A stretch of DNA of 64,000 bases. Origin: Bacillota bacterium (GTDB lineage Bacteria; Bacillota; Clostridia; Christensenellales; Aristaeellaceae). The notes beneath the pieces are model-generated. The model searched no databases. It had not been told where the DNA came from and was given only the letters and a program-made list of their open reading frames with translations. How positions within the stretch are numbered: the stretch's first letter is position 1; each line of letters opens with the position of its first letter. This document shows positions 49,826 to 58,680 of this stretch, one piece after another. Position numbers and translations under genes: made by a program. The DNA is taken from assembly GCA_023392515.1 (NCBI GenBank), contig JAEVYX010000126.1, forward strand, positions 1-64,000, in the 5' to 3' direction.

Positions 49826-51721
49826 TTAAGCCAATCCATATTTTTTCATTCTGCGCCAAAGTGTTGTCTTGCTGATACCCAAACGCTTTGCAAGCGCAGT
49901 TCGGTTGGAACCAAGCTCGTCCATGGCAGTAAGAAGGACGGCTTCCTCTTTTGAATAAACAACAGGCGGTACTTTCAAGTTGGCAATAATCTCCCGGCTT
50001 TCTTCATCGGAATGAAACGTTCGGGGAAAGTGCTTTTTTACAAACGTCTCATCTACCGTTTTTTCCCTGGCCAGGAGCGTTATTTTTTCACAGAAAAACA
50101 TCAATTGCAGGATATCTCCATCCCAGGGCTGGGCATATATCAAGGCTTGAGCTTCCGGTGTCAGGCTGATGAATTTTCGATATTTGTTGCTGAACTGTTC
50201 CATAAACCCGGCAAGCAACTGGGGAAAATCCTCCATATGCTCCCGCAACGATGGAATGGCAAGCTCAAGGCGGCTGATATATGCATACAAAGGCTCTAGA
50301 AAACGGCCTTGCCGCACCAGGCTGAACAAGTCTTTGCATGTAGTGCCGATGATCCGGACGTTCACGGGAAGCATCTGCCGGCCATCCGTGCGCAAAATGT
50401 ACCCGTTTTTAATGACACTCAGCAGTTGATATTGGCCCTGCAAATCCAGCATATCAATGGATTCAAGCAGCAAAGTACCGGTATGGGCTATTTCGATCAG
50501 GCTTTTTCCCTGCCCGTCGCCGGATGGGCCCAGAAGCTGGGCAGCCTGCATGCTGGCCGAAAGCGCGGCAAGGTCGACGGACACATAAGGGTTTCGCCTG
50601 CGCACGCTGTAATTATGGATGCACTCGGCAATTTGGGATTTGTTTGATCCGTACGCGCCTGTTATCAAAACGGGCAAATCATATTGGGCGTACTGCTGCG
50701 CATCCTCAATAATGTCCTGCATCAGGGGTGATTCTGTCATCATCTGCCCAAAATTGCACTTTGCGGTATAGCCTTTGTTGTAGCGGTCTGTGCGGATCTG
50801 TTCCTCCATTTCATCAATCCGCTTGAACTCCTGCAGTGACAGGATAAATCCTTCATGGCTGCCATCCGTTTCGAGACTTGCCATATTGGCTATGTAAGCT
50901 TCCTTTTTTGTATGGACGACAAAGGAATAGGCGTTCTTCCACTGCTGCATGGCTTGGGCCAAGGCGCTGTCCGGGCTGATTTCCAGAAGGCTGCCAATAT
51001 GCATGCCAACCAATTCCGATTCTTTCTTGCGAAAGATTTTCTCTGCCATATAGTTGGCAAGCATGATCTGCCCATTGGGGTCCAGCTTCATGATCGCATC
51101 AAAGGAGTAATTGATCAGCGACATAAACTCCGCCGCTTTTTTCTTTTCGATCTCAATACCGTATAAAATACGCCTGGCAGTGCCAAGGGCGGATAGCATG
51201 CTCTCCTTTGTCGAATTCAAAAACAACGTTTTTATGCCAAGCTCATTGGCCAGCGCAATGGCAATTTCACCGCCGACAATTACGTCTGCCCCATCCGCAC
51301 AAGCCCTGTGCACCACCTCTTCCACATCACCAAGAGGGGATGCGTAGTAAATCTGGACATCGGCATGCAATATTTTGGAGAGGGGCTCCGGGTTGGAAAA
51401 CATATACCGAAAGCCGACAAAGGCGATTTTTGGATATTCCTTTTCGCTAAGCGCCTTTGCTTTTGCGATCAGCAGCGCCAATTCCTGCCCGGACAAGACA
51501 ACTTCCACCACGAGTATCGCCGTTTCTTTTTTCAGCAGATGGGCATGGTTGCCCCGGGCCACAACAACCAATGCGCCGTTTTTCCGCTCCGCTTCCACGG
51601 CTTCCAGTACCGATTGTGAAGTTACCAGCAATACCTTCGCATCCAATTGAACTTCCGAAACAACCTCTTGTGCCTGCAGAAACATCTGCTGCGTAGGTGT
51701 TGCGATAACAATCTTCGCCAT
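49826..51721 (-). CDS. PrpR-N/PAS/degenerate AAA+/Fis-HTH transcription regulator A
   Basis: The 631-residue protein has an N-terminal PrpR-N-type sensor (about 1-190), a PAS domain (about 200-310; SFDAIMKLDPNGQIMLANYMAEKIF), a sigma-54-activator-like AAA+ domain (about 330-540) and a Fis-type HTH (LGSNRTALAKRLGISKTTLWRRMKKYG). The AAA+ part is degenerate. Walker A reads GAYGSNKSQIA without GK[S/T]. The GAFTGA loop that contacts sigma-54 is absent (LLGPSGDGQGKSLIE instead). Walker B is GTLLLESIDML. It therefore should not work as a classic sigma-54 activator. It probably senses an aldarate intermediate. Confidence 0.88.
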   Translation of the reverse strand: MAKIVIATPTQQMFLQAQEVVSEVQLDAKVLLVTSQSVLEAVEAERKNGALVVVARGNHAHLLKKETAILVVEVVLSGQELALLIAKAKALSEKEYPKIAFVGFRYMFSNPEPLSKILHADVQIYYASPLGDVEEVVHRACADGADVIVGGEIAIALANELGIKTLFLNSTKESMLSALGTARRILYGIEIEKKKAAEFMSLINYSFDAIMKLDPNGQIMLANYMAEKIFRKKESELVGMHIGSLLEISPDSALAQAMQQWKNAYSFVVHTKKEAYIANMASLETDGSHEGFILSLQEFKRIDEMEEQIRTDRYNKGYTAKCNFGQMMTESPLMQDIIEDAQQYAQYDLPVLITGAYGSNKSQIAECIHNYSVRRRNPYVSVDLAALSASMQAAQLLGPSGDGQGKSLIEIAHTGTLLLESIDMLDLQGQYQLLSVIKNGYILRTDGRQMLPVNVRIIGTTCKDLFSLVRQGRFLEPLYAYISRLELAIPSLREHMEDFPQLLAGFMEQFSNKYRKFISLTPEAQALIYAQPWDGDILQLMFFCEKITLLAREKTVDETFVKKHFPRTFHSDEESREIIANLKVPPVVYSKEEAVLLTAMDELGSNRTALAKRLGISKTTLWRRMKKYGLA

Positions 51722-51746
51722 AGGCCAACCTCCCTGGCTTCCATAG

Positions 51747-51783
51747 AAAAAGGCAGAGGAGGCCTACACCGCCGTCTGCCTTT
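51747..51783 (-). terminator. Terminator or attenuator after garR
   Basis: AAAGGCAGA (51775-51783 complement) pairs with TCTGCCTTT (51747-51757 complement), with a T5 run on the minus strand. It lies just after garR and before the regulator gene, so transcription of the downstream regulator, kinase and garD may be partly separated. Confidence 0.75.
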
Positions 51784-51789
51784 CATTCC

Positions 51790-52677
51790 TCAGCGATGAA
51801 CCGCCTCATTGGTTAGCTTTTCATAAAATTTGATCAGTGCGCTGTGATCGGATTGGCCTTCACCGTCATGATGAAGCACTTTCATCATCTCCATCACCTG
51901 GTTGGTGAGGAGCATGGGGGAATCAACTGATTTCGCAGTATCAAGCACATTGTTCAAATCCTTGATATGCAGGTCAATCTTGAATCCGGGTTTGAAATTG
52001 CGATCCATCATCATTGGTGCTTTGGCGTCCATGACCGTGGATCCCGCCAGCCCGCCGCGAATAGCCCGATAGATGGCGTCTGGTGAAACACCGGCCTTTT
52101 GACCCAGCATCAGCGCTTCGCTCACAGCGGCAATATTGACGGCTACCACTATTTGATTGCAAAGCTTTGTCACATTTCCGGCGCCTATATCTCCGCAGCG
52201 TACCACCGAAGAACCCATGGCGGAAAGAAGCTCCTTATACTCTTCAAACAGCGCCTCCGGTCCGCCCACCATAAAAGCCAGGGTGCCATCAACAGCCTTG
52301 GGCTCTCCGCCTGATACCGGGGCATCCAGCATGCCCACGCCCTTCTTTGCCAATTCAGCCGAAACTTCCCGCGAGGCAATCGGGCTGATGGAAGACATGT
52401 CAATCAGGACGCTGCCGGGCTTAACTGTCTCTAAAACGCCGCCATCCCCCAGTACAACACTTTTCACCTGGGGAGAGTTGGGCAGCATAGTGAGAATCAC
52501 CTGGCAATTTGCGGCCAGATCACGAATGCTTTCAGTGCTTTTTGCGCCCGCCTGGCAAAGCTCCTCCACTGCTGCCTTGTTTAAGTCAAAAACCGTCATG
52601 TCGTACCCTTTTTTAAGTAGATTTTTTCCCATGGGTTTCCCCATAATGCCTAAACCGATCAAACCAATCTTTTTCAT
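51790..52677 (-). CDS. garR: 2-hydroxy-3-oxopropionate (tartronate semialdehyde) reductase
   Basis: The 295-residue beta-hydroxyacid dehydrogenase has the Rossmann motif IGLIGLGIMGKPMGKNL, the substrate motif DAPVSGGEPKAVDGTL, the catalytic Lys in GAGNVTKLCNQIVVAVNIAAVSEAL and KDLNNVLDTAK. It reduces tartronate semialdehyde to glycerate. Glycerate kinase is present downstream, which supports the call over other family members. Confidence 0.93.
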   Translation of the reverse strand: MKKIGLIGLGIMGKPMGKNLLKKGYDMTVFDLNKAAVEELCQAGAKSTESIRDLAANCQVILTMLPNSPQVKSVVLGDGGVLETVKPGSVLIDMSSISPIASREVSAELAKKGVGMLDAPVSGGEPKAVDGTLAFMVGGPEALFEEYKELLSAMGSSVVRCGDIGAGNVTKLCNQIVVAVNIAAVSEALMLGQKAGVSPDAIYRAIRGGLAGSTVMDAKAPMMMDRNFKPGFKIDLHIKDLNNVLDTAKSVDSPMLLTNQVMEMMKVLHHDGEGQSDHSALIKFYEKLTNEAVHR

Positions 52678-52750
52678 CGTTCTACCACCCTTTCATTCGT
52701 GCCTGTGCTGTATATAGGCAGCCAGAGGAGAACCTTGCGCAGAAGTAAAG

Positions 52751-54235
52751 TCAATCCTTGAAGCCTGCCTGTTCAAGCTTTTTGCCTTTCTTGTTGTCAT
52801 AGAAGGCATAGGCCAGAGAGCCGATAATCAAAACCCAGATGACAAGGCCAATCGGCCGCTGAAAGAAGCAAAGCAAGTTGCCGCTATTCCCGTTCAATGA
52901 ATCAATAAAGTATTTTTCTAAGTCACCGCCAAGGATGAACCCTATCAGAAATGGCGTTGCGGGCAGTTTGATCTTTACAAAAACATAAGCTAGAAGGCCA
53001 AAGAACAAGAGGCTCCAAACATCGAACATATTGCCGGACCGGCTTGTGTAAGCGCCAATGATGCACATCATTACAATGACTGGCCACAGTCGGCTGCTTT
53101 TGATGTTGATGATCTTTGCTATCCATTTGATGGGGTAGAACATGACTGCAAACATCAAAATGTTGCACAGCAGCAAACCGAAGAGAAGTGTATACCAAAG
53201 CTCTGTGTTCTGTGTTATGAACAGGGGGCCTACCTGAAGGCCATGCAGCATGAATGCGCCAATCAGTACGGCGGTTGTGGAATCCCCCGGGATTCCCAGA
53301 GATAGCAGGGGAATCAAAGCTCCGCCGGTCAGCCCGTTGTTGGAGGATTCGGATGAAACCAAGCCTTCAACGGCACCTGTCCCCAGTTTTTCGGGGTGCT
53401 TAGACCAGGATTTCGTCTGGGAATAAGACATCAGGGAAGCGGCGCTGCCACCCACACCGGGGAGAATACCCATCAGCGTTCCCAGCGCCGAAGAACGGAT
53501 TACATTCACAAACTGGCCTTTAAAATCCTTAAAGGAAAACTTTGCGGCCTCACCCTTAAGGCTGCAGCCAGTACAAGAATTGACCATTCCTTCCTCGGCG
53601 GTTTGAAACATCTGCGCCATGGCGAAAAGCCCAATTAACACGGGAAGCAACTCAAAACCGCCTCTGAGTTGCGTTTTTAAAATGTCGGGCACCATTCGCA
53701 CCTTGTTGTTATCCACAAACTCACCCACGAGGGAAAACAATACACCCAAGAAGCCGGCAAAAATTCCCTTGGTCATGCTGCCCTTTGAAAGGGCCGCGAT
53801 TACTGTCATGGCAAACAGGATGATCAAGAATTTCTCAACTGACGAGAATTTTATCGCAAGCTTAGCAAGGGGAGGTGTCAAAAGCCATAAACAAGCCAGG
53901 GAAAAAAGACCGCCCAGAAGGGAAGCGGTTATGCCTATTTTCAACGCCCTTTCTCCTTCACCCCGCTTTGCCATGGGGTGGCCATCAAATCCGGTGCAAA
54001 TAGAACTTGGCGTTCCCGGCACATTGATCAGGATGGCAGGTACCAGCCCGCCGGATATGCCGCCTACATAAAGACCAAGCAGCAGGAATAAGGCCGTGCC
54101 TAAGTCATAAGCATATGTAAGCGGCAAAAAAACCGCGACAGCCATGGTGGCTGTCAAGCCTGGAATCGCGCCAAAAACAATACCCACAATTACACCAAGC
54201 GCAGCCATGGCAAACTGCAATATTCCAAATTCCAT
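52751..54235 (-). CDS. Tripartite tricarboxylate transporter TctA-type permease
   Basis: The 494-residue protein has about twelve membrane segments. TctA signatures are VGIVFGAIPGLTATMAVA, SGGLVPAILINVPGTPSSICTGFDGHPMAKRGEGERALKIG and the second repeat GILPGVGGSAASLMSY and LGIPGDSTTAVLIGAF. It is the large subunit of a secondary carrier; glucarate or galactarate is the likely cargo here. Ends 74 bp before garR. Confidence 0.95.
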   Translation of the reverse strand: MEFGILQFAMAALGVIVGIVFGAIPGLTATMAVAVFLPLTYAYDLGTALFLLLGLYVGGISGGLVPAILINVPGTPSSICTGFDGHPMAKRGEGERALKIGITASLLGGLFSLACLWLLTPPLAKLAIKFSSVEKFLIILFAMTVIAALSKGSMTKGIFAGFLGVLFSLVGEFVDNNKVRMVPDILKTQLRGGFELLPVLIGLFAMAQMFQTAEEGMVNSCTGCSLKGEAAKFSFKDFKGQFVNVIRSSALGTLMGILPGVGGSAASLMSYSQTKSWSKHPEKLGTGAVEGLVSSESSNNGLTGGALIPLLSLGIPGDSTTAVLIGAFMLHGLQVGPLFITQNTELWYTLLFGLLLCNILMFAVMFYPIKWIAKIINIKSSRLWPVIVMMCIIGAYTSRSGNMFDVWSLLFFGLLAYVFVKIKLPATPFLIGFILGGDLEKYFIDSLNGNSGNLLCFFQRPIGLVIWVLIIGSLAYAFYDNKKGKKLEQAGFKD

Positions 54236-54251
54236 ATTCTCACCTCTCCCT

Positions 54252-54704
54252 CTATGGCAGGGTTATGTTAAAGACAATACCGAATACGTACCACAGCAGA
54301 ACGGATGAAACAACTGAAATGATGGCTGATCCGGCCAACGAGCGCCAATTGATGATGGCCGTGCCGTCTTTATGAAAGATCGCTTTCATGCGAATAGATT
54401 CTGCAAACAAGACATTGAGCAAAAAAACAAACAGAATGCTTGCCCACAGGAACCCCATAGGTTCCAAGCATGCGATATAACCGGCAAAAAGTATGATCGC
54501 TCCCCAAAGCTTAAGCTTGTCATATCCTTTATTGAAAAAGTGAAAGTTTGAAAAATTGAAAAACGGCTTCTTTTCTTTCTTGCATTTAATGGCCCGCTGA
54601 ATGACCATGACTACAGCTAAGATTACCAGAATCCATGCGATGATGGTTGGGAAGAACAAATGTGAGGTGGACCATTTGATCTTCACAGTGAACAGATTGC
54701 CCAT
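54252..54704 (-). CDS. Tripartite tricarboxylate transporter TctB-type small permease
   Basis: The protein, about 150 residues, has four hydrophobic segments (HLFFPTIIAWILVILAVVMVI, LWGAIILFAGYIACLEPMGF, ILFVFLLNVLFA, SVVSSVLLWYVFGIVF) and a basic loop after the first. The order C-B-A with TctA downstream supports the call. AAGGAGG precedes the ATG at 54704; the longer frame lacks support. Confidence 0.88.
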   Translation of the reverse strand: MGNLFTVKIKWSTSHLFFPTIIAWILVILAVVMVIQRAIKCKKEKKPFFNFSNFHFFNKGYDKLKLWGAIILFAGYIACLEPMGFLWASILFVFLLNVLFAESIRMKAIFHKDGTAIINWRSLAGSAIISVVSSVLLWYVFGIVFNITLP

Positions 54705-54797
54705 AAGCGGCCTCCTTTTTGGGATAACCGAGTACCACCTGATTCGCAGAAAATGATATGATGTGAACTTGAAAAGGAATAAGCACAGAAAGATCAT

Positions 54798-54829
54798 CCC
54801 CGGCGGCTGCCTTATCGCCCGCCCCCGGA
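54798..54829 (-). terminator. GC-rich hairpin between tctC- and tctB-type genes
   Basis: GGCGG and CCGCC pair with flanking CC/GG, imperfectly. It lies within the 141-bp gap after the binding-protein gene and probably tempers read-through. Confidence 0.4.
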
Positions 54830-54845
54830 AATGAACCAAAGGTTA

Positions 54846-55865
54846 TCAGTCTACCAGATCGTCAAACGCCGGAGCACCCGCGATCAGGTCGGCAATGCTT
54901 TCCCGTTTGGCATAAATGAATTCCTGTGCTTCTTTGCTGGGAAGTACGCTGCCGGCATAGGTCAGTTTCGTCATGTCAGCCTGGAAATCTGGATCGGCGG
55001 AAACAAGCGCCATCGCCGCATCCAATTCATCCACTACTTCCTGGCTTGTTCCCTTGGGCAGGTAGATCAAGAAATCCTTGGAGAACTGGAAGGGCTGTCC
55101 GGCCAGGGTGATGCCCTGATCCACCATAACAGGCAGGCCATCGATGCCGGGGATATAGTCCATCATGCCCACAAACTTCACCGCCAGCTGAGTGTCCACG
55201 CCTTCCTGGGTGTATTGCAGCAAGGAGGAGTAGTCGGCAAAGAGAACATCGCAGTTGCCGTCCCAGATCATCTGGAGTTTCTTGTCCGTGGATCCGCCGA
55301 CGATGACGCGGATGCGCTTGGCGACATCCTCGCCATAGTTGTCCTTGACCCATACATAGAAGGCGACAAAGCCTACATGGCTTACGCCGCCGGCTTCTAC
55401 AGCAACACGGCAAGTGGCTTCGGGGTTGGCCTTGAGGTATTCCGCAATGCCCTTCATGTCGTCATATGGCAGGTCTGCTTTGGCGGCAAAGCAGGAACCG
55501 GGGTTCTGGCCGACGCGGGGTCCGATTACCATGTTTTCCAGGGCATACATCTGATCGTAAGCTTCGAAAAGCACGCCAAGATAGGTCATGTCATGGAAAA
55601 TCATCATGGTCAGGCCGTCGGGATCTGCGGTGGCAATTGCGTTCAGCGCTTCGTTGGCGCCCACGGCATCCACCTTGGAATTGCATTTGAGGTACTTTTG
55701 CAGATAGCGGTTCACAGTTTCGGCAACCATGTAGGAGTCGCCGCTGGTGGAAGTGGAGCCGATTACGATACGAACCCTCTGGCCTTCATACACAGAAGCG
55801 GACGCTGTTGCTGCTATGCCAAAAACCAAAACCAAGGCTAGTACCATTAAGACGAGCTTTTTCAT
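54846..55865 (-). CDS. Tripartite tricarboxylate transporter substrate-binding protein (TctC type)
   Basis: The 339-residue protein has a signal sequence (MKKLVLMVLALVLVFGIAATASASVY) and TctC/Bug features: VRIVIGSTSTSGDSYMVAETVNRYLQKYL, DPDGLTMMIFH, and LPVMVDQGITLAGQPFQF. It captures a di- or tricarboxylate, here probably an aldarate. Its ATG overlaps the stop of the DHDPS-like gene (ATGA), showing translational coupling. Confidence 0.93.
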   Translation of the reverse strand: MKKLVLMVLALVLVFGIAATASASVYEGQRVRIVIGSTSTSGDSYMVAETVNRYLQKYLKCNSKVDAVGANEALNAIATADPDGLTMMIFHDMTYLGVLFEAYDQMYALENMVIGPRVGQNPGSCFAAKADLPYDDMKGIAEYLKANPEATCRVAVEAGGVSHVGFVAFYVWVKDNYGEDVAKRIRVIVGGSTDKKLQMIWDGNCDVLFADYSSLLQYTQEGVDTQLAVKFVGMMDYIPGIDGLPVMVDQGITLAGQPFQFSKDFLIYLPKGTSQEVVDELDAAMALVSADPDFQADMTKLTYAGSVLPSKEAQEFIYAKRESIADLIAGAPAFDDLVD

Positions 55866-56827
55866 TTTATTACCCTTCTTTCCTTTTTTTCAACCGACAT
55901 CCTCGTCGGCCTGAAGCAATTGGAAGCATCCTGACGATCAATAAGTCCCATATCAAAAAGTACCTTATAAAGCTTTTGCTTTTGAATTTCGTTTAGCGGA
56001 GCAATGGGAGAAATGCAGTTGCCTACGGGGAAACCGAGCATTTCCAAGGCTTCTTTAATCACGACGGGGAAGGTGCCCATATTTGTCGCAACGCGAAGCA
56101 TACTCAGACGGAATTGGGCCTCCAAGGCCTGCTGCGGCTGTCCTGCCAGATGATTTTCGTAGATATCAACCGCAATTTTTGGCGCGACGTTTGCACAGGA
56201 TGTTATGGCGCCTGAGGCACCGTAGCAAAGCGCAGCGTAGATCAGCGTATCCCGGCCCATTAGAACCCGGAAATCCGGGTTGTCCCGGGTCAGTCGGATG
56301 TATTCCTCCGTATTGGTCATATCTCCGGTGGAATCCTTCACAGCCACGATGTTTGGAATTTTGGACAGTCGCTGGATGGTGGAAGGCTCCACCGTAACAT
56401 TTGTCTTTGGCCTGTTATTGTAGATCACAATCGGCAGGTCTGTACTATCCGCCACTTCCCTGTAGAAGTTATACAACTCTTCCTGCGTCTGTGAAATAAA
56501 CATGGGCGTCAGTACCGACAGTGCTTCAACGCCGACCTTCCGGGCAATGCGTGCAATTTCGATCACACCCCGGGTGGTAATGTGATTGGCACCGGCGTAT
56601 ATATCCATCCGCCCGCCAACAGCGTCTTTCGTTACCTCCAGCATATGTTGGAAAAAGCCGTTATCAAAAGCATAGAACTCACCGGTAGTGCCAAAAGGGA
56701 ACACACCATGCACACCGTTCTCTAGAAAATAATCCAGTAATTTTCTGTATACGTGTTCATTCAGTTTGCCGCTTTCTGTCACGGGTGTGATCACGGGTAT
56801 TACAATACCCTTTGGCATAAACGACAT
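55862..56827 (-). CDS. DHDPS-fold aldolase/dehydratase, probably acting on 5-keto-4-deoxyglucarate
   Basis: The 321-residue protein is of the dihydrodipicolinate synthase/N-acetylneuraminate lyase family. It has FPFGTTGEFYAFDN, the Tyr in LPIVIYNNRPKT and the Schiff-base Lys in IVAVKDSTGD. The family includes 5-keto-4-deoxyglucarate dehydratase and 2-keto-3-deoxy acid aldolases. The cluster has tartronate semialdehyde reductase and glycerate kinase but no HpaI-type aldolase beside them. I infer that this enzyme does the retro-aldol cleavage to pyruvate and tartronate semialdehyde. The dehydratase role is the alternative. GAGGAGAT precedes the ATG. Confidence 0.82.
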   Translation of the reverse strand: MSFMPKGIVIPVITPVTESGKLNEHVYRKLLDYFLENGVHGVFPFGTTGEFYAFDNGFFQHMLEVTKDAVGGRMDIYAGANHITTRGVIEIARIARKVGVEALSVLTPMFISQTQEELYNFYREVADSTDLPIVIYNNRPKTNVTVEPSTIQRLSKIPNIVAVKDSTGDMTNTEEYIRLTRDNPDFRVLMGRDTLIYAALCYGASGAITSCANVAPKIAVDIYENHLAGQPQQALEAQFRLSMLRVATNMGTFPVVIKEALEMLGFPVGNCISPIAPLNEIQKQKLYKVLFDMGLIDRQDASNCFRPTRMSVEKKERRVIK

Positions 56828-56854
56828 TACATAATCTCCTCTCTAATTAATATG

Positions 56855-58180
56855 TCAGCGCACCATGCAAGGTCGTTTCGGATCAAACTGCCACCCGGGA
56901 ATCAAATATTGCATGCCCATTGCGTCGTTTCTGTCCCCGAGGCAATGCTTCAGATATAGTTGATGGGCAGCCTCAATCTTTACCATATCCGGTTCGATGC
57001 CTAAGCCGGGCTTATTGGGTACTTGTATATAGCCATCTTTGATTTTTAGCGGCTCTTTCGTCAGCCGCTCCCTACCCTCCTGCCAGATCCAATGCGTATC
57101 AATGGCGGTGGGGGTGCCTGGAACAGCGGCTGCCGCATGTGTAAACATTGCTAATGAAATGTCAAAATGATTGTTTGAATGGCTGCCCCAGGTCAGTCCG
57201 AATGCATGGCACAACTGACCAACGCGGACGGAACCTTCCATGGTCCAGAAATGCGGGTCGGCCAAAGGAATGTCTACAGACTGCAGCGCAATGGAATGGC
57301 ACATCTGCCGCCAGTCTGTGGCGATCATGTTGGTTGCTGTAGGCAGTCCTGTGGCCCGGCGGAATTCGGCCATGATTTCCCTGCCTGAAAATCCATTTTC
57401 CGCACCGCATGGGTCCTCACAATAGGCAAGAATTCCATGCATGTCTTTGCACAGCGCCACAGCATCCTTCAAAAGCCATCCGCCATTGGGATCAATGGTA
57501 ATTCTGGCGTCCGGAAACCGTTCCTTTAGCGCCTTGACCGCTTTTATTTCCTCGCTGCCTGCCAGGACGCCGCCCTTTAGCTTAAAATCATTGAATCCAT
57601 ACAAAGCTTTGGAGGCCTCCGCTTGACGGACGATTGCTTCGGGGGTCATCGCTTCCTCGGTGCGGATACGATACCACTCACAGCTGCTGTCCAGCTCCGT
57701 ATGGTAGGGCAAGTCGGTCTTCTCACGATTTGCAACGTAGAATAAATAGCCCAACACCTTTACCGCGTCGCGCTGCTGTCCTTCGCCCAGGAGTTTAGCC
57801 ACCGGCACCTGCAGGTATTGCCCCAATAAATCCAGCATGGCCGCTTCAACGGCTGTAACTACGTGTATGGTGGTGCGAAGGTCGTATGTTTGCAGTCCGC
57901 GGCCGCCCTTGTCCCGATCGGAAAAGAAGGTCTGAATACGGTGCATCACATTTTTGTATTCTGCTATAGAAACGCCTTCAACATAATGCTTTGCGTCATT
58001 CAATGTGTTGGTTATTTTTTCCCCGCCAGGTACTTCACCTAGCCCGATATGGCCCAAACTATCTTCCAATATAATGATGTTTCTTGTAAAAAAGGGGCCG
58101 TGTGCGCCGGATAAATTCAACAGCATGGAATCATGGCCTGCAACGGGTATAACCTGCATTTGCACAACTTTAGGTGTCAT
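56855..58180 (-). CDS. gudD: Glucarate dehydratase (enolase superfamily)
   Basis: The protein, about 441 residues, has the glucarate dehydratase layout: GHDSMLLNLSGAHGPFFTRNIIILED near the start, the KxK motif in FNDFKLKGGVL, metal acid in ITIDPNGGW, CEDPCG and the catalytic His region WGSHSNNHFDISLAMFTH. It converts D-glucarate (and often L-idarate) to 5-keto-4-deoxyglucarate. AAAGGTTGAG precedes the ATG at 58180; the longer frame to 58318 crosses the promoter and is rejected. It is the first gene of the aldarate operon. Confidence 0.95.
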   Translation of the reverse strand: MTPKVVQMQVIPVAGHDSMLLNLSGAHGPFFTRNIIILEDSLGHIGLGEVPGGEKITNTLNDAKHYVEGVSIAEYKNVMHRIQTFFSDRDKGGRGLQTYDLRTTIHVVTAVEAAMLDLLGQYLQVPVAKLLGEGQQRDAVKVLGYLFYVANREKTDLPYHTELDSSCEWYRIRTEEAMTPEAIVRQAEASKALYGFNDFKLKGGVLAGSEEIKAVKALKERFPDARITIDPNGGWLLKDAVALCKDMHGILAYCEDPCGAENGFSGREIMAEFRRATGLPTATNMIATDWRQMCHSIALQSVDIPLADPHFWTMEGSVRVGQLCHAFGLTWGSHSNNHFDISLAMFTHAAAAVPGTPTAIDTHWIWQEGRERLTKEPLKIKDGYIQVPNKPGLGIEPDMVKIEAAHQLYLKHCLGDRNDAMGMQYLIPGWQFDPKRPCMVR

Positions 58181-58213
58181 ATGTCTCAACCTTTCTGGCT
58201 TTTTGTTATGATG

Positions 58214-58366
58214 TTTCACTTTGTTGCATGCCATTACTTTATCAGATGGCCTATAACGGTGCAATGAATGAAACAGTGTTTTTGAATACATTTGCAAGAA
58301 ATATGTGGATATGTTCATAGTAACAGTTCACAAAGTGAAATATATCATTGCAAAATCGTTTCACGG
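58214..58366. promoter_or_regulatory. Operator-like TTTCAC repeats and gudD promoter
   Basis: On the minus strand TTGCAC (58264-58259), 17 bp and TAAAGT (58241-58236) form a promoter for gudD. TTTCACTTTGT (58214-58224) lies just after the -10 box, and its exact inverted copy ACAAAGTGAAA is at 58330-58340 within the palindrome TTCACAAAGTGAA (58327-58339). GTTTCACGG follows at 58358. These are candidates for binding by one of the two PrpR-N regulators. Confidence 0.55.
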
Positions 58367-58423
58367 CATTTCAATAGCGGTCATCTGCTGTTTCTTGTGT
58401 GCAGCATATTTCTTTCACCATAT

Positions 58424-58462
58424 AAAAAAGCCGGGGGGGCGCTTATGTTCAAGTCCCCCGGC
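58424..58462 (-). terminator. Orphan minus-strand terminator in the gudD-regulator gap
   Basis: GCCGGGGG (58430-58437) pairs with CCCCCGGC (58455-58462), and on the minus strand TTTTTT follows. No minus-strand gene precedes it, so it implies a short untranslated or tiny-peptide transcript arising between about 58465 and 58670. The rest of the 500-bp gap holds operators and no convincing gene. Confidence 0.65.
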
Positions 58463-58680
58463 GCTGCTTCAATGAAAGATAATCGTACATTGGCATTGCA
58501 ACGGTTTCATAGCTGGTTTCCCGAAGGAATAACTACCTTTGTCCCACCTCCTAGCAAAAGCGCTTTACCGGAGAAAGCAAGAGAAATATTCCGCCTTTCA
58601 CATAGGATTTTTTATTCAATGTGTTGAAAATAGGTATACAAATTTACTGGCTCGATTCATGGTGATAAAGGTGAAAAAGA

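Noticed and set aside
54831..55841. 336-residue plus-strand frame opposite the TctC-type gene
   Set aside because: It is the antisense shadow of a clear binding-protein gene and has no independent support.
58292..58627. 111-residue plus-strand frame in the gudD-regulator gap
   Set aside because: It crosses the operator repeats and the orphan terminator and has no ribosome site or recognisable domain.
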